DNA from: Vicinamibacterales bacterium
Lineage (GTDB): Bacteria; Acidobacteriota; Vicinamibacteria; Vicinamibacterales; Fen-181
DNA length: 61,819 nucleotides
Direction of reading: 5' to 3'
Assembly (NCBI GenBank): GCA_036504215.1
Contig: DASXVO010000061.1
Span: forward strand, 1 to 61,819
Within the stretch, counting starts at the first letter, position 1. Each line of letters begins with the position of its first letter. The notes under the pieces are model-generated. The model saw only the letters and a list, made by a program, of their open reading frames with translations, ran no database searches and was not told where the DNA came from. This document shows positions 49,325-58,582 of the stretch, piece by piece. A program made the position numbers and the translations under genes.

Positions 49325-50257
49325 GTGAACTACATACTGAGAATCAAGGACGGGCGGAGCGAGCACGAGCGACTCCTCGTGGGCGTCCTCTCCGTGGGAC
49401 GCGATCCCCGATGCGACATCAGCGACGCCGACCCGTTGTTGTCGCGTCGTCATGCGGAGTTCACGGACAGCCTGCAGGGCGTGGAGGTGCGCGACCTCGG
49501 AAGCCGCAACGGTCTGCTCGTCAACGGCAAACGCCAGACCGATGCCCTGCTGCGACCCGGAGACGTGGTGCAGATCGCCCACCTGGCAATCACCGTCCTC
49601 TCGGCGGCGAGCGCGGGGCCGGCACCGGCCGAGGTCGCCCCGTCGGACCCCCGGGCGGAACAGACAGTGGGCGAACGTCGGGCGCCATCGTCGTGGTCGG
49701 TGCAGGTGCAACACGACGACCGAACGAATTTCGTGCCGTCACCGGCGTTGAAGGCTCTGTCCATGACCCCGCTGCCCGCGCCCGGTCCCGCGATCGCGGG
49801 CGACGGGGAGGAGGACATCCCCACGCTGGTGCCGGGCCGTGTGACGGCGATCGCCGCGCCGGCCATCGTAGAACAGGAGATTCCGACCGTAGGTGACGCG
49901 CCACCGGGCGCGGTCGCGGTCGACGAGAGCAGCGTGGCGACGCCCGACGCAAGTGGCACGTCCACCCAGGATTCGGGCGCCCCGGCCCCGAGTGAACCGG
50001 CCGTGGACGCCCCGATCGCCGCACCCGTGCCGCGCGACGTGCGGATCGTCCGCTCCGTGGACCTGCTGGTGCTGACGTCACTTCTGAGCTTCGGCTTGGG
50101 CGTCGCGGCCGTGATGGCCTGGCAGGCTCTGCCCGGGACGCTTGCCGGGACGGCCGTGGCGTGGGCGGCGTCGGCTGGCGCCCTGGTGACAGCTCTCGGC
50201 TGCGCATTGCTGGCCGTGCGAGGGATTCGGCGGCGGATGAGGAGAATCGGCGGATAA
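49325..50257 (+). CDS. FHA-domain membrane protein
   Basis: 310 residues. N-terminal FHA domain (1-95: SVGRDPRCDI, LLSRRHAEF, SRNGLLVNG), a long Pro/Ala/acidic linker, and two membrane helices near 244-265 and 272-296 ending in an Arg-rich cytoplasmic tail (RRRMRRIGG). It would tether phosphothreonine recognition to the inner membrane. GTG start. Confidence 0.8.
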   Translation: MNYILRIKDGRSEHERLLVGVLSVGRDPRCDISDADPLLSRRHAEFTDSLQGVEVRDLGSRNGLLVNGKRQTDALLRPGDVVQIAHLAITVLSAASAGPAPAEVAPSDPRAEQTVGERRAPSSWSVQVQHDDRTNFVPSPALKALSMTPLPAPGPAIAGDGEEDIPTLVPGRVTAIAAPAIVEQEIPTVGDAPPGAVAVDESSVATPDASGTSTQDSGAPAPSEPAVDAPIAAPVPRDVRIVRSVDLLVLTSLLSFGLGVAAVMAWQALPGTLAGTAVAWAASAGALVTALGCALLAVRGIRRRMRRIGG

Positions 50258-50318
50258 TGTTGAGGCTGCAACTCGTTCGGCCGGCCTGCCGGCCGCCATT
50301 GACGCGAGGGAAGGTACC

Positions 50319-51980
50319 GTGCCCAGACTGGCGATCTATCGCGGAGAGACGTTCGATCGGGAGGTGGAGCTTGGGCAGGGGAGTGCGCGGATTGGTCGCG
50401 GCGATCAGAATGAGATTGCGCTGCCGGATCCAGCGAAGTCCGTTTCCCGCTTCCACGCCGAGTTGCGTTTCGAACAGGGCCGCTACGTCATCGTCGATCT
50501 GAACAGCCAGAACGGGACGTGGGTGGCGGGACGACGCGTGCAGCAGGCCCTGCTCGAGCCAGGCGTGCCGGTGATCCTCGGCACCTTTCGGCTGGTGCTC
50601 GTTCCCGACCCGGTACCGGAAGCGTCCGACGCGGGCGAAGCCACCATCGTCAGGCCCGGGCCACCCCGGAAAATGCCGGACGCGGCCTCCGCGGCCACGG
50701 CGATCTCGCCCGGCCGGGTCGTCACACCGCCCGAGCCGCCCGCATCCGCGGCGACCCTGATCGTCGCAAAGGCGCCGCTTCCCCCGCCCGCGGCGCCCAA
50801 GCCGCCCGAGCCGCCGGTGAAGCCAGCGGCGGAGAAGCCGCCCGTCGTCTCCGCTCCCGCGCCGTCCGCAGCGCCGAAAGCTGAGCCTGCCCCAGTGAAG
50901 TCGGCGCCCGCGCCTCCGCCGCCAAGCCCAGCGGCCGAGCCGCTTGCACCGCCCAAGGTGGAAGCTCCGCCTTCGAAGCCCGTGCCGCCGCCTCCGGCTC
51001 AGAAACCGGCGCCCGCGCCGACGCCGCCACCTGCCCCATCCGTGGCAGCCAAGCCCGCGCCGCCGGCCACGCCTGCGGCTTCCGCGGCGAAGCCTGCAGC
51101 GCCGGCGCCAAAGCCTGCGGCCCCCGCACCGAAGCCCAAGGCCGCCGGCAGGGGAGTGCCCAAAGTCGTGTTGTTCGGCGGGTTCACGGTGCTCGCGCTG
51201 GCCGTCGTCGCGGGTGTGATGTACTTCTGGCCGCTCCCGGCAAAACCGACAGAGACGGGGCCCGCGCCGGTCGAGCAGAAGGCGCCGGGCGCTCCTGAGC
51301 CAACCGCCCAGAAGCCGCCGGAGGCTGCGCCGGCAGCAGGACAACAGCCCGCGCCGCAGACGCCGCCCGTGCAATCGGCGGTCGAGAAGCCGCCCGCACC
51401 AGCCGGCGCCGGGGACAAGCCGGCGAGGAAACCGGCAACACCTCCAACCACCGCGCCCGGCGCCCGGAAGCCGGCCGAGCCGGCGGTTGATCCGAAGATC
51501 CGGGCGCGCGACCTCCCTGGCCTCTACGCGCAGGCCAAGGCGTCGATGATCAAGGGCGAGTATGCGCCGGCCATTGGCGCGCTCGAGACGATTGTCAAGA
51601 TCGACCCGAAGTACATGGATGCGGCCGGCATGCTGGACACCGCGCGGGCGGGAATCCGCAACGCGGCGCAGTTGGCCGTCGATGCCGGGAACCGGGCCGA
51701 GGCCAGCGGCGATAACTCTGGTGCGCTGAAGCAGTTCGAGAAGGCGCAGCAACTCGACCCGAACGTGAGCGCGGCGGCGGACGGCATCAAGCGTGTGCGC
51801 GCTCGGATGGCCGTTGAAGGCGAGGATGCGTTCAAGCGCGCCAAGCAGTACGACGCGCTCGGCCGGGTGTCCGACGCGGTCGGGATGTACGAGAAGGCGA
51901 TTCAGTTGCTGCCCCCGGACAGCCCGAACGCGAAGACCGCCAGGGAGCGAATCGCGGCGCTCAAATCGGGCGGGGCGTAG
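50319..51980 (+). CDS. FHA, transmembrane, TPR protein
   Basis: 553 residues. FHA domain at 1-95 (IGRGDQNEIAL, VSRFHAEL, NSQNGTW), a strongly Pro/Ala-rich linker (about 110-275), one membrane helix (about 283-305: VVLFGGFTVLALAVVAGVMYFW), a second Pro-rich stretch, then a TPR region (about 395-553) that would be periplasmic. It could carry a phospho-signal across the membrane or hold a periplasmic complex at the exporter. GTG start. Confidence 0.82.
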   Translation: MPRLAIYRGETFDREVELGQGSARIGRGDQNEIALPDPAKSVSRFHAELRFEQGRYVIVDLNSQNGTWVAGRRVQQALLEPGVPVILGTFRLVLVPDPVPEASDAGEATIVRPGPPRKMPDAASAATAISPGRVVTPPEPPASAATLIVAKAPLPPPAAPKPPEPPVKPAAEKPPVVSAPAPSAAPKAEPAPVKSAPAPPPPSPAAEPLAPPKVEAPPSKPVPPPPAQKPAPAPTPPPAPSVAAKPAPPATPAASAAKPAAPAPKPAAPAPKPKAAGRGVPKVVLFGGFTVLALAVVAGVMYFWPLPAKPTETGPAPVEQKAPGAPEPTAQKPPEAAPAAGQQPAPQTPPVQSAVEKPPAPAGAGDKPARKPATPPTTAPGARKPAEPAVDPKIRARDLPGLYAQAKASMIKGEYAPAIGALETIVKIDPKYMDAAGMLDTARAGIRNAAQLAVDAGNRAEASGDNSGALKQFEKAQQLDPNVSAAADGIKRVRARMAVEGEDAFKRAKQYDALGRVSDAVGMYEKAIQLLPPDSPNAKTARERIAALKSGGA

Positions 51981-51985
51981 CAGGA

Positions 51986-52018
51986 TTCTGGCTCCTGACT
52001 TCTGGCTTCTGACTCCTG
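51986..52018. repeat. Heptamer tandem repeat, four and a half units
   Basis: TTCTGGC, TCCTGAC, TTCTGGC, TTCTGAC, TCCTG in the spacer between the FHA-TPR gene and the next exported protein. The alternating GGC/GAC ends suggest a 14-base higher-order unit. Confidence 0.65.
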
Positions 52019-52033
52019 TTGATGGGGGCATTC

Positions 52034-52615
52034 ATGCTCAGGACGATTGCAGCTCTTTGCGGTACCGTGATGCTGGCCGGGACGCTGGTGGTCGCTCAGA
52101 CGCCGGCGCCGGCCGCCAAGCCAGCCCCCGACGCGTGGATGGCCCGGACCACCAAGACGCCGTTCCAGACGCAGAAGGCGCCGGACGCAAGTCTGCAGAT
52201 CGATGTGCCGAAAAAGGACTGGATGGCTCTACCGACCGGTGGAGCAACCGTGCTGATGGTCGCCAGCCGAAAGGGAGACGCGGTGGTGGCCATCGAGCGC
52301 TCCACCATGCGGCAGGCACTCGAAGCTGCGGACATCACGGACCTCTTCGCCCAGATTGAAACCGACGCCATCAAGGAGCGTCATCCGAAGGCCACCGACT
52401 TCCTGGCAAAGGTCATGGACTCGGGCGAGCGCCGGCTCGTGGCGGTGCAGTTCACGCGGCCGGGAGTGCTTGGCCTCGAGCGCGTTCGCCAGTACTCGAT
52501 TCCGGTCGGGAAGCAGTTGTATCGCATCACGTGCGTGAGCGCCGCGGCGCAGTTTGCCGCGTACGACCCGCTGTTCTCGCACATGGCTGCGTCGTTCGCG
52601 GTGACCGCCGGATAG
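52034..52615 (+). CDS. Exported protein of unknown function
   Basis: 193 residues. Signal peptide MLRTIAALCGTVMLAGTLVVAQ, then one compact domain (SLQIDVPKKDWMALPTGGATVLMVASRKGDAVVAIERS) resembling PsbP/Mog1-like lipoprotein folds. Likely periplasmic, and perhaps a partner of the PEGA/TPR proteins nearby. ATG 52034 gives the best signal peptide; ATG 52022 is also in frame. No specific function can be given. Confidence 0.65.
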   Translation: MLRTIAALCGTVMLAGTLVVAQTPAPAAKPAPDAWMARTTKTPFQTQKAPDASLQIDVPKKDWMALPTGGATVLMVASRKGDAVVAIERSTMRQALEAADITDLFAQIETDAIKERHPKATDFLAKVMDSGERRLVAVQFTRPGVLGLERVRQYSIPVGKQLYRITCVSAAAQFAAYDPLFSHMAASFAVTAG

Positions 52616-52679
52616 GGGGCAGGATGGAGGCCGTACTCGGTCAGCGGCCTGACGTGGGCACCAGGGAAAGCAGGGCCAG

Positions 52680-54458
52680 GTGACGAACCCCTCGAAAATC
52701 GGCCGCTACGAAATCATCGAGCGCGTGGGCCGCGGCGGCATGGGTGCCGTCTACCGCGGACGCGATACGATTCTCGATCGCGAGGTGGCCATCAAGGTGA
52801 TGTCCTCCGATTTCGCTGCGGACGAGACGTCGCGGCCGCGTTTCTATCGCGAGGCCCGCGCGGCTGCCAAGCTCCAGCACCGGAACATCGTCACGATCTT
52901 CGAGTTCGGCGAGGAAGACGAAACGCCGTTCATCGTGATGGAGTTCCTGCGCGGCCAGGATCTGTCCAAACGCATGCGCACGGAGCCGCCGCTCACGCTC
53001 GAAGAGAAGATCGAGGTCATCGCCGAGTTGTGTACCGGCCTGCACTTCGCTCACGAGCAGGGTGTCATCCATCGCGATGTGAAGCCGGCCAACATCTGGC
53101 TGGTGCCCGACGGTTCGGTCAAACTCCTCGACTTCGGCATCGCCAAGTTCGCCTCGTCCACGATGACGAAGCAGGGATCGGTGTTCGGCAGCATTTCCTA
53201 CATGTCGCCCGAGCAGGTGACCGGCGGCGAAGTGGATGGCCGCGCCGACGTCTTCTCCGCGGGCGTGGTGCTCTACGAGTTGCTCACAGGCAAGAAGCCG
53301 TTCGCGGGCGATTCGCCCACCGCCGTGCTCGCGCGGATCATGGACGACGAGCCGGCACCGCTGCAGGACCTCTCGCCCGAGATTCCAAGGCCGTTGATTG
53401 CGGCGCTGGCCAAGGCGCTCCAGAAGGACCGTGAGAAGCGGTACCGCCACGCGGCGGATTTCGGGGCCGACCTGCGCCTCGTGCGGTCGGCGATCGCGGC
53501 TTCCACCGACGCGATTGCGGCGGAGGTGGATTTCGCCGAGACGATGCTGTCCGACCAGAAGCCGAAGTCCGGCGACATCTCCGCGAATCAGCCGGCCGGC
53601 CAGTTCGTGGTCTCGCGGACTGCCAGCCTCCCGATGCCTGAGCCCGCGGCCGAGATCCTGCCGAAGACCGGTGGGCGGACATGGCTCGTGCCGGTCCTCG
53701 CCGTGCTGCTGGTGCTCGCCGCGGCCGGCGGGTACCTCGTCTTCGGGCGCGGTCCATCCACTTCGGACGCCGGTGAGAAGTCGACGGTCGCAGCCGCGCA
53801 GGTCGCGCTGAAGATCGAATCCGAACCAGCGGGCGTCAGCATCGTGGTGGACAACGTCGACACGGGTCGGGTGACGCCGGCTGAAATCACCGTGGGTCCT
53901 GGCCGGCTGCCGACGATACGTCTCGCGCGCGCCGGGAAGCCGCTCGTGGAAGACCGCGTGACCGCTGCCGACGTACGCGCCGGGCGATGGTACCGAAGAG
54001 TCGCCGCGGAGCCGGCGCGTCAGCCGGTCCAGACACCCCAGAACCCGCCCGCCGAGTCGAGGACGACCGTGATCGCGCGGGGAAGCTACCCGTTCGAGGT
54101 GGTGGACGAGCGGGGACGAACGGTGTCGGCGTCTTCCGATGCTCACCAGTTCTCGGTGGCCGGCCGGCGCACGCTGCGGCTGGTGAACCAGGATCACTTC
54201 CTCGATAAGGCCGTGACGGTGGATGGCAGCGGCCGACCGGTGAACGTCGAGGCGCCGGGTCTCGGTACGCTCGATCTGCGCTCGCCGTTCGAGACGTGCC
54301 GGGTGATCATCTCGGGTCGCGACCTCGGCGAGCCGCCTGTCACGGTGCAGTTGGCCGAGGGGGGCTACACGGCGCAGATGTCGTGCCCCGATGGCCAGAC
54401 GCGACGCGCGTCGTTCAGGATTGCGGCAGGGCAGAAGCAGGCAGTCAGGATACAGTGA
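52680..54458 (+). CDS. Membrane Ser/Thr protein kinase with PEGA-like outer domain
   Basis: 592 residues, GTG start. Kinase domain about 8-270: VGRGGMGAVYRG, Lys39, HRDVKPAN with Asp133, DFG 151-153, activation segment SSTMTKQGS. A membrane helix at about 335-356 (LVPVLAVLLVLAAAGGYLVFG) places the C-terminal 230 residues outside the cytoplasm; they hold PEGA-type beta repeats (KIESEPAGVSIVVDNVDTG). This is a transmembrane receptor-like kinase. Its activation loop closely matches that of the kinase at 46956. Confidence 0.93.
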   Translation: MTNPSKIGRYEIIERVGRGGMGAVYRGRDTILDREVAIKVMSSDFAADETSRPRFYREARAAAKLQHRNIVTIFEFGEEDETPFIVMEFLRGQDLSKRMRTEPPLTLEEKIEVIAELCTGLHFAHEQGVIHRDVKPANIWLVPDGSVKLLDFGIAKFASSTMTKQGSVFGSISYMSPEQVTGGEVDGRADVFSAGVVLYELLTGKKPFAGDSPTAVLARIMDDEPAPLQDLSPEIPRPLIAALAKALQKDREKRYRHAADFGADLRLVRSAIAASTDAIAAEVDFAETMLSDQKPKSGDISANQPAGQFVVSRTASLPMPEPAAEILPKTGGRTWLVPVLAVLLVLAAAGGYLVFGRGPSTSDAGEKSTVAAAQVALKIESEPAGVSIVVDNVDTGRVTPAEITVGPGRLPTIRLARAGKPLVEDRVTAADVRAGRWYRRVAAEPARQPVQTPQNPPAESRTTVIARGSYPFEVVDERGRTVSASSDAHQFSVAGRRTLRLVNQDHFLDKAVTVDGSGRPVNVEAPGLGTLDLRSPFETCRVIISGRDLGEPPVTVQLAEGGYTAQMSCPDGQTRRASFRIAAGQKQAVRIQ

Positions 54459-54465
54459 GCAGGAC

Positions 54466-55956
54466 ATGAACAGCGCACGAAGGGTGATCGCGATTGCCGG
54501 GTTGGCGCTGGCCGTGCTGGGCGGCGTTGGCTGGGCACAGGACGAGGAGTTCGCACGTCGGCAGTACGAGAGCGGCCTCGCCTTCCTGCGAGATCAGAAG
54601 TTTGCCGAGGCGCTCAAGGACTTCCAGTCGGTGGTGGACGCGTACCCGAACAGCCGCGTCGCGTCCGCTGCGCTGCTGCAGATCGCCACCTACCAGCTCG
54701 ATACCGCCGGTGACGTGGCGGCGGCGCAGGTGGCCATCGACACGATCCAGAAGAAGTACGCGACGTCGGAGAGCGCGCCAATGGCCCTCGTGATGGCCGG
54801 GCGCGTCGTGATCGCCAAGGGGCGGACTCCGGCGGAGGTCGAGACGGCGCTGGCGAGTTACGAGCGCGTGTCGCGGCTGTTCCCGGGGGCGGATGCGGTG
54901 CCGGCGGCTGTCTACCAGGCTGCCGAGGCGCTGCGCCTGGTTCATCGCGAGGACGAGGCCGCCCTCCGCTATCGCCAGGTGTCCACCGACTACCCACAGT
55001 CGGCGTGGGCCCCGCGCGCGCTGCTCGGCGAGGCGCGGTGCCTCGTGATCACGGGCAAGCCCCTCCGTGCGATGGAACTGCTGCAGCGTGTGCGGCAGCG
55101 CTTCGGCGCCACCCCGGAGGCCGTCACCGCCGTCTCCTGGAACACCATTCTCTATCGCCTGTACCTGCGCGCGCCGTCGCAGCCGCCGTATGCGTATTCG
55201 GGCCGCGCAATCGCCGGCACGGCCGGTAAGATCAAGGACATCGAGATGCTGGCCGTCGACCCGCATGGCACGGTCCTGGCGGCCACCCGGAGCGCGATCA
55301 TCCCGTTCGACCCGCTGGGCAAACCGCTGCCGCTCATATCGGCGAACGAGTGCCGTGGCGTGACGTTCGACCGGGCCGGCCGACCGGTCGTGTTTCACCG
55401 CGGCGGCGTGCTGATGCCGGGCGGAGCGTCGGTCCTGCTGGCCGTTCCCAAGCCCGACGGCTCGCTGCGTGCGTTCGACGAGATTCCGGCCGGCGTCCAG
55501 ACGTCGCTCGGCGACCTGCTGGTCGCGGACAAGAACGCGAAGACGATCGTGCGATTCGCGGCGGGCGGACGCTACCTCGGGTCGTACGCCACCCTCCTGC
55601 CCGCCCGGATGGTGATCGACGACACCGATCGCGTGATCGCACTCGATCAGGACGACAGTGTGGCGATCCTGGAGGCCGACGGGCGGCTGCGGGTGAAGAT
55701 CCCGGCGCGCGGGCAGGGCTACACATTCGACCGGCCGCTCGACGTGTCCGTCGACGCCTTCGGCCACGTCTACGTGCTCGATCGCGGCCAGGTCTTCGTC
55801 TTCACGAACCAGTTGCAGCCGAGACTGCTGTCCTCGTTCAGCGTGCCGGCGAAGATGCCGGGCAACTTCCGCAAGGCGAAGTGCTTCGGCCTCGATGGCG
55901 CGGCGCGTTTGTATATCTACGACGACGACGCCGAGAAGATTCAGGTGTACCAATGA
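54466..55956 (+). CDS. Exported TPR plus beta-propeller protein
   Basis: 496 residues with signal peptide (VIAIAGLALAVLGGVGWAQ). The N-terminal TPR/outer-membrane-assembly-type repeats (about 25-215: QYESGLAFLRDQKFAEALKDFQSVVDAYPNSRVA) resemble BamD/YbgF scaffolds; the C-terminal half (about 255-496) has NHL-like propeller blades (RPLDVSVDAFGHVYVLDRG). Probably periplasmic or surface-facing. Begins seven bases after the kinase and overlaps the next gene by ATGA. Confidence 0.78.
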   Translation: MNSARRVIAIAGLALAVLGGVGWAQDEEFARRQYESGLAFLRDQKFAEALKDFQSVVDAYPNSRVASAALLQIATYQLDTAGDVAAAQVAIDTIQKKYATSESAPMALVMAGRVVIAKGRTPAEVETALASYERVSRLFPGADAVPAAVYQAAEALRLVHREDEAALRYRQVSTDYPQSAWAPRALLGEARCLVITGKPLRAMELLQRVRQRFGATPEAVTAVSWNTILYRLYLRAPSQPPYAYSGRAIAGTAGKIKDIEMLAVDPHGTVLAATRSAIIPFDPLGKPLPLISANECRGVTFDRAGRPVVFHRGGVLMPGGASVLLAVPKPDGSLRAFDEIPAGVQTSLGDLLVADKNAKTIVRFAAGGRYLGSYATLLPARMVIDDTDRVIALDQDDSVAILEADGRLRVKIPARGQGYTFDRPLDVSVDAFGHVYVLDRGQVFVFTNQLQPRLLSSFSVPAKMPGNFRKAKCFGLDGAARLYIYDDDAEKIQVYQ

Positions 55957-58124
55957 TGCCCCTTCGACATCGAGCCGTTCTGGTGACGATGGTCCTGGCG
56001 GTCCTGGGGACGGCTTCGTGGTCCGCGGCGCAGGTGGCCACGCCCGAATCGCAGTTAGCCGATGCCAAGCGTCTGTTCGACGCCACGAACTACGAGGGTG
56101 CTGCGGCGGCGCTCGACACGCTCGTGACCGCTCTCGAACCGCAGTCGGGCAAGGACGCAGCCATCGTGAAGGTCCTGACGATCGCGCTCGAGCTTCGGGC
56201 GCGGGCGCGGTTCTTCCTCGGCAACGCGGAGGGGGCCCGGTCGGACTTCCGCGCGCTGTTCAAGCTGTCCCCGGGCTACACGCTGACGACGCAGGTGTCG
56301 TCGCGCGTGCGTGCGGTGTTCGATGAGATCCAGAAGACGACGGTGGGGAAGATCGTGCTCAACCTCACGCCCGTCGACGCCGAATTGGCGCTCGACGGGG
56401 CGCCGTTCACCGCGGCGCCAGGTTCGATTCCGATCGTCGCCGGCACGCATACGTTGAGCGGCAAGCGCGCCGGATGCCGTTCCGCCGCGCAGTCGTTCAC
56501 GGTGGCACCGAACGCCACGACCGAGGTGGTGCTGGCGCTCGAGCGGATCTCCGCGTCGCTCGCGCTCGTCACGTCGCCACCGGGAGTGGACGTGCTGGTC
56601 GATGGCGTGTCGCGCGGCCGTACCGAGGCCGGTCCCCAGCCTCCACAGTGGGTCGAATCGGTGGCCAAACTGGGGGTGCCGGCGAGCGACGTATCCAAAC
56701 CGCTCATCCTCGATGACCTCGGTCAGGGCACGCACATGATCGAGTTCCAGCGGGAGTGCCACACGAAGGCCGAGCGCCGGGTGGTCATCGACAAGCCCGC
56801 CGACTTCCGCCTCGATCCGGTCAAGATCGAGCGGGCGATCGCGTCGATCTATCTCGACTCGAAGGCGAGCGGCGTGACGGCGCTGCTCGATGGCGCGCCC
56901 AAAGGCACCGTGCCGCTCTCGCTGGACGACGTGTGCGAGGGAAGCCACGTCGTCGAACTGCGATCGCCCTGGGGGCGCTACGTCGAGCGCGTGACCACGA
57001 AGACGGGCGACAAGCTGACGGTACAGGGGGTGATCAAGCCGGCGGTGGCGCTCCTGTCGGTGACCGGCCTGCCAGAGGGCTACCGGGGCACGGACCTTCG
57101 GCTGGACGTCGAGCGCGCGTTGACCGGTGCGAAGTCGATGACCTTCTTCGCCCCGCCCGCGGACAAGGTGCAGCAGGCCATGCGCGCCGAGTCGCTGTCG
57201 CCGGGCTGGCTGGCCTTCGACCGGTGGCGTCGTCCGATTCGGCCCGCGGCTGCCGCCATCACGCCGTCGGCGCGGCTCGAAATCTCGAGGAGGCTCGCCA
57301 AGACGCTCGAGGTGCAGGGGCTCGCGGAGCTGACGGCACGCCCTGGCGGTGACCGGAACGACTTCTTCCTGACGGTGCTGTCCAGTGAGAGCGCCGAGCC
57401 CGACGTGTTCGAACTGACGCTCGACGAGCCGGCGTCGACTGGTGCGGCCGTCACGCGCCTCGATACGCTGCCCGGCATGTATCGTCCAACGTCGGGCCTC
57501 ACCGTCGTCGATGTGCTCGACGTCACCGGCGGAGTGGTGGTCGGTGTCGAGAACACAGTGGCCGCAGCGGCCGGCTTCGTGGCGGGCGACGTCATCACCG
57601 GGATGGGCGATCAGCCCGTGACCGACGGCACCTCCTTCAACACGATGGTCACGCAGCGCAAGGCCAACGACAAGCTGGCCATCACCGGGAAGGACCGGGC
57701 TGGCGCACCCAAGCAGGGGGAGTTGATGGTGATGCTCGCGCCGCGGCTGGTGGCGATGAACGACCAGTCGCTGGCGTTCAACGCGCTGGCACTCTCGCTG
57801 CGTGCCCAGTTGGCGCCCGGTGGCGGCGATCTCGCCGCCGAACCGGTGACGCGCCTGAACCTCGCGGTTGCGCTGATGCGGCTGGGGAACTGGACTGCCG
57901 CGCGGGCCGAGCTCGAGAAGGTCCACCTGACGGCTGGTCCCGGCGTGTCGAACGGGACCGTCCAGTACCTGCTGGGGCTGTGCCACGAGGCGCTCGGCCA
58001 GGCGGCCGAGGCCGAAAGGGCCTGGCGTGCAGCCGCGACCGACGCGGACGCGCTGCTCACCGAGGAAGGGCCCTCAATCAAGGAACTGGCGGAACGGAAG
58101 CTCGCCGGCGGCGGACGGCAGTAG
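55953..58124 (+). CDS. Exported PEGA, PDZ and TPR protein
   Basis: 723 residues with signal peptide (VLVTMVLAVLGTASWSAAQ). TPR-like start (20-110), several PEGA-type beta domains (LALVTSPPGVDVLVDGVSRGR; ASIYLDSKASGVTALLDGAPKG), then a PDZ-like module (about 500-590: VVVGVENTVAAAAGFVAGDVITGMGDQPV) and closing TPR units. It probably works with the PEGA outer domain of the kinase in the same operon as a sensing or assembly module. Last gene before the terminator-like hairpin. Confidence 0.75.
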   Translation: MMPLRHRAVLVTMVLAVLGTASWSAAQVATPESQLADAKRLFDATNYEGAAAALDTLVTALEPQSGKDAAIVKVLTIALELRARARFFLGNAEGARSDFRALFKLSPGYTLTTQVSSRVRAVFDEIQKTTVGKIVLNLTPVDAELALDGAPFTAAPGSIPIVAGTHTLSGKRAGCRSAAQSFTVAPNATTEVVLALERISASLALVTSPPGVDVLVDGVSRGRTEAGPQPPQWVESVAKLGVPASDVSKPLILDDLGQGTHMIEFQRECHTKAERRVVIDKPADFRLDPVKIERAIASIYLDSKASGVTALLDGAPKGTVPLSLDDVCEGSHVVELRSPWGRYVERVTTKTGDKLTVQGVIKPAVALLSVTGLPEGYRGTDLRLDVERALTGAKSMTFFAPPADKVQQAMRAESLSPGWLAFDRWRRPIRPAAAAITPSARLEISRRLAKTLEVQGLAELTARPGGDRNDFFLTVLSSESAEPDVFELTLDEPASTGAAVTRLDTLPGMYRPTSGLTVVDVLDVTGGVVVGVENTVAAAAGFVAGDVITGMGDQPVTDGTSFNTMVTQRKANDKLAITGKDRAGAPKQGELMVMLAPRLVAMNDQSLAFNALALSLRAQLAPGGGDLAAEPVTRLNLAVALMRLGNWTAARAELEKVHLTAGPGVSNGTVQYLLGLCHEALGQAAEAERAWRAAATDADALLTEEGPSIKELAERKLAGGGRQ

Positions 58125-58127
58125 AGA

Positions 58128-58154
58128 CGAAGGCGCCAGACCCGGGCGCCTTCG
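58128..58154 (+). terminator. Hairpin ending the kinase/FHA operon
   Basis: Ten-bp stem CGAAGGCGCC (58128-58137) and GGCGCCTTCG (58145-58154), seven-base loop, three bases after the last stop and before a new promoter. It is G+C-rich with no T-run, so Rho may assist. Confidence 0.6.
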
Positions 58155-58197
58155 AGGGACCTGAGCCCTCCGGGACGCGCCGATTCGGGCGAGTCTC

Positions 58198-58226
58198 TTG
58201 CATTGCGCGAATGACCGTGCTATATT
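58198..58226 (+). promoter_or_regulatory. Promoter of the rpsL-rpsG-fusA-tuf operon
   Basis: TTGCAT (58198-58203), 17-base spacer, TATATT (58221-58226). It lies in a locally AT-richer stretch. Transcription would start near 58233, about 350 bases before rpsL. Confidence 0.7.
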
Positions 58227-58232
58227 CGTCAG

Positions 58233-58582
58233 GTTCTCCGGCGCTAGGAAACCCTATCTAGCGTCTGGACCGCGCGAAGCGGGCGGCCAGGACACGAACG
58301 TCGCGGTGTCCGGCACCCCTTCCTTTCGAGGTTTTGCTCGTTTTCGTGACGATGCCAAGGCCTGCGGCGTTACAACAATTTCCTATAGGGTAACCGTTCC
58401 GGGTGCCAAGCGCCGGCCAGAGAATGCCGGCAGCCGCTTCTAGGCCTGGGACAACGTAAGGCCAGTCTCGCCGAAGCTCGCGTCGCGGGCGCCGGCGGAC
58501 GGCCGTTCTCGTTGGGGGAGCCGCGAACCATTGTGTTCGCCAGCCGCGAGCGGCGGCAGCGTTTCCCGAGGACGGAGTGACC
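58233..58582 (+). promoter_or_regulatory. Long structured 5' leader of rpsL
   Basis: About 350 bases without a gene. Three hairpins follow each other at the 5' end: CGCTAG/CTAGCG (58242-58263), CTGG-CCGC/GCGG-CCAG (58265-58290), GGACAC/GTGTCC (58290-58311). Later there is a T-rich stretch and a TATAGGGTA-like sequence near 58383 that could be a second promoter. A ribosomal-protein-binding autoregulatory leader is a reasonable guess. Confidence 0.45.

Noticed and set aside
58375-58395. A second promoter in the rpsL leader at TATAGGGTA.
   Set aside because: A -10-like sequence exists but no acceptable -35 at the right distance.
12477-58582. Genomic island carried by a phage, transposon or integrative element.
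   Set aside because: No integrase, transposase, phage gene or flanking direct repeat could be seen at either end; only the synteny break itself is supported.
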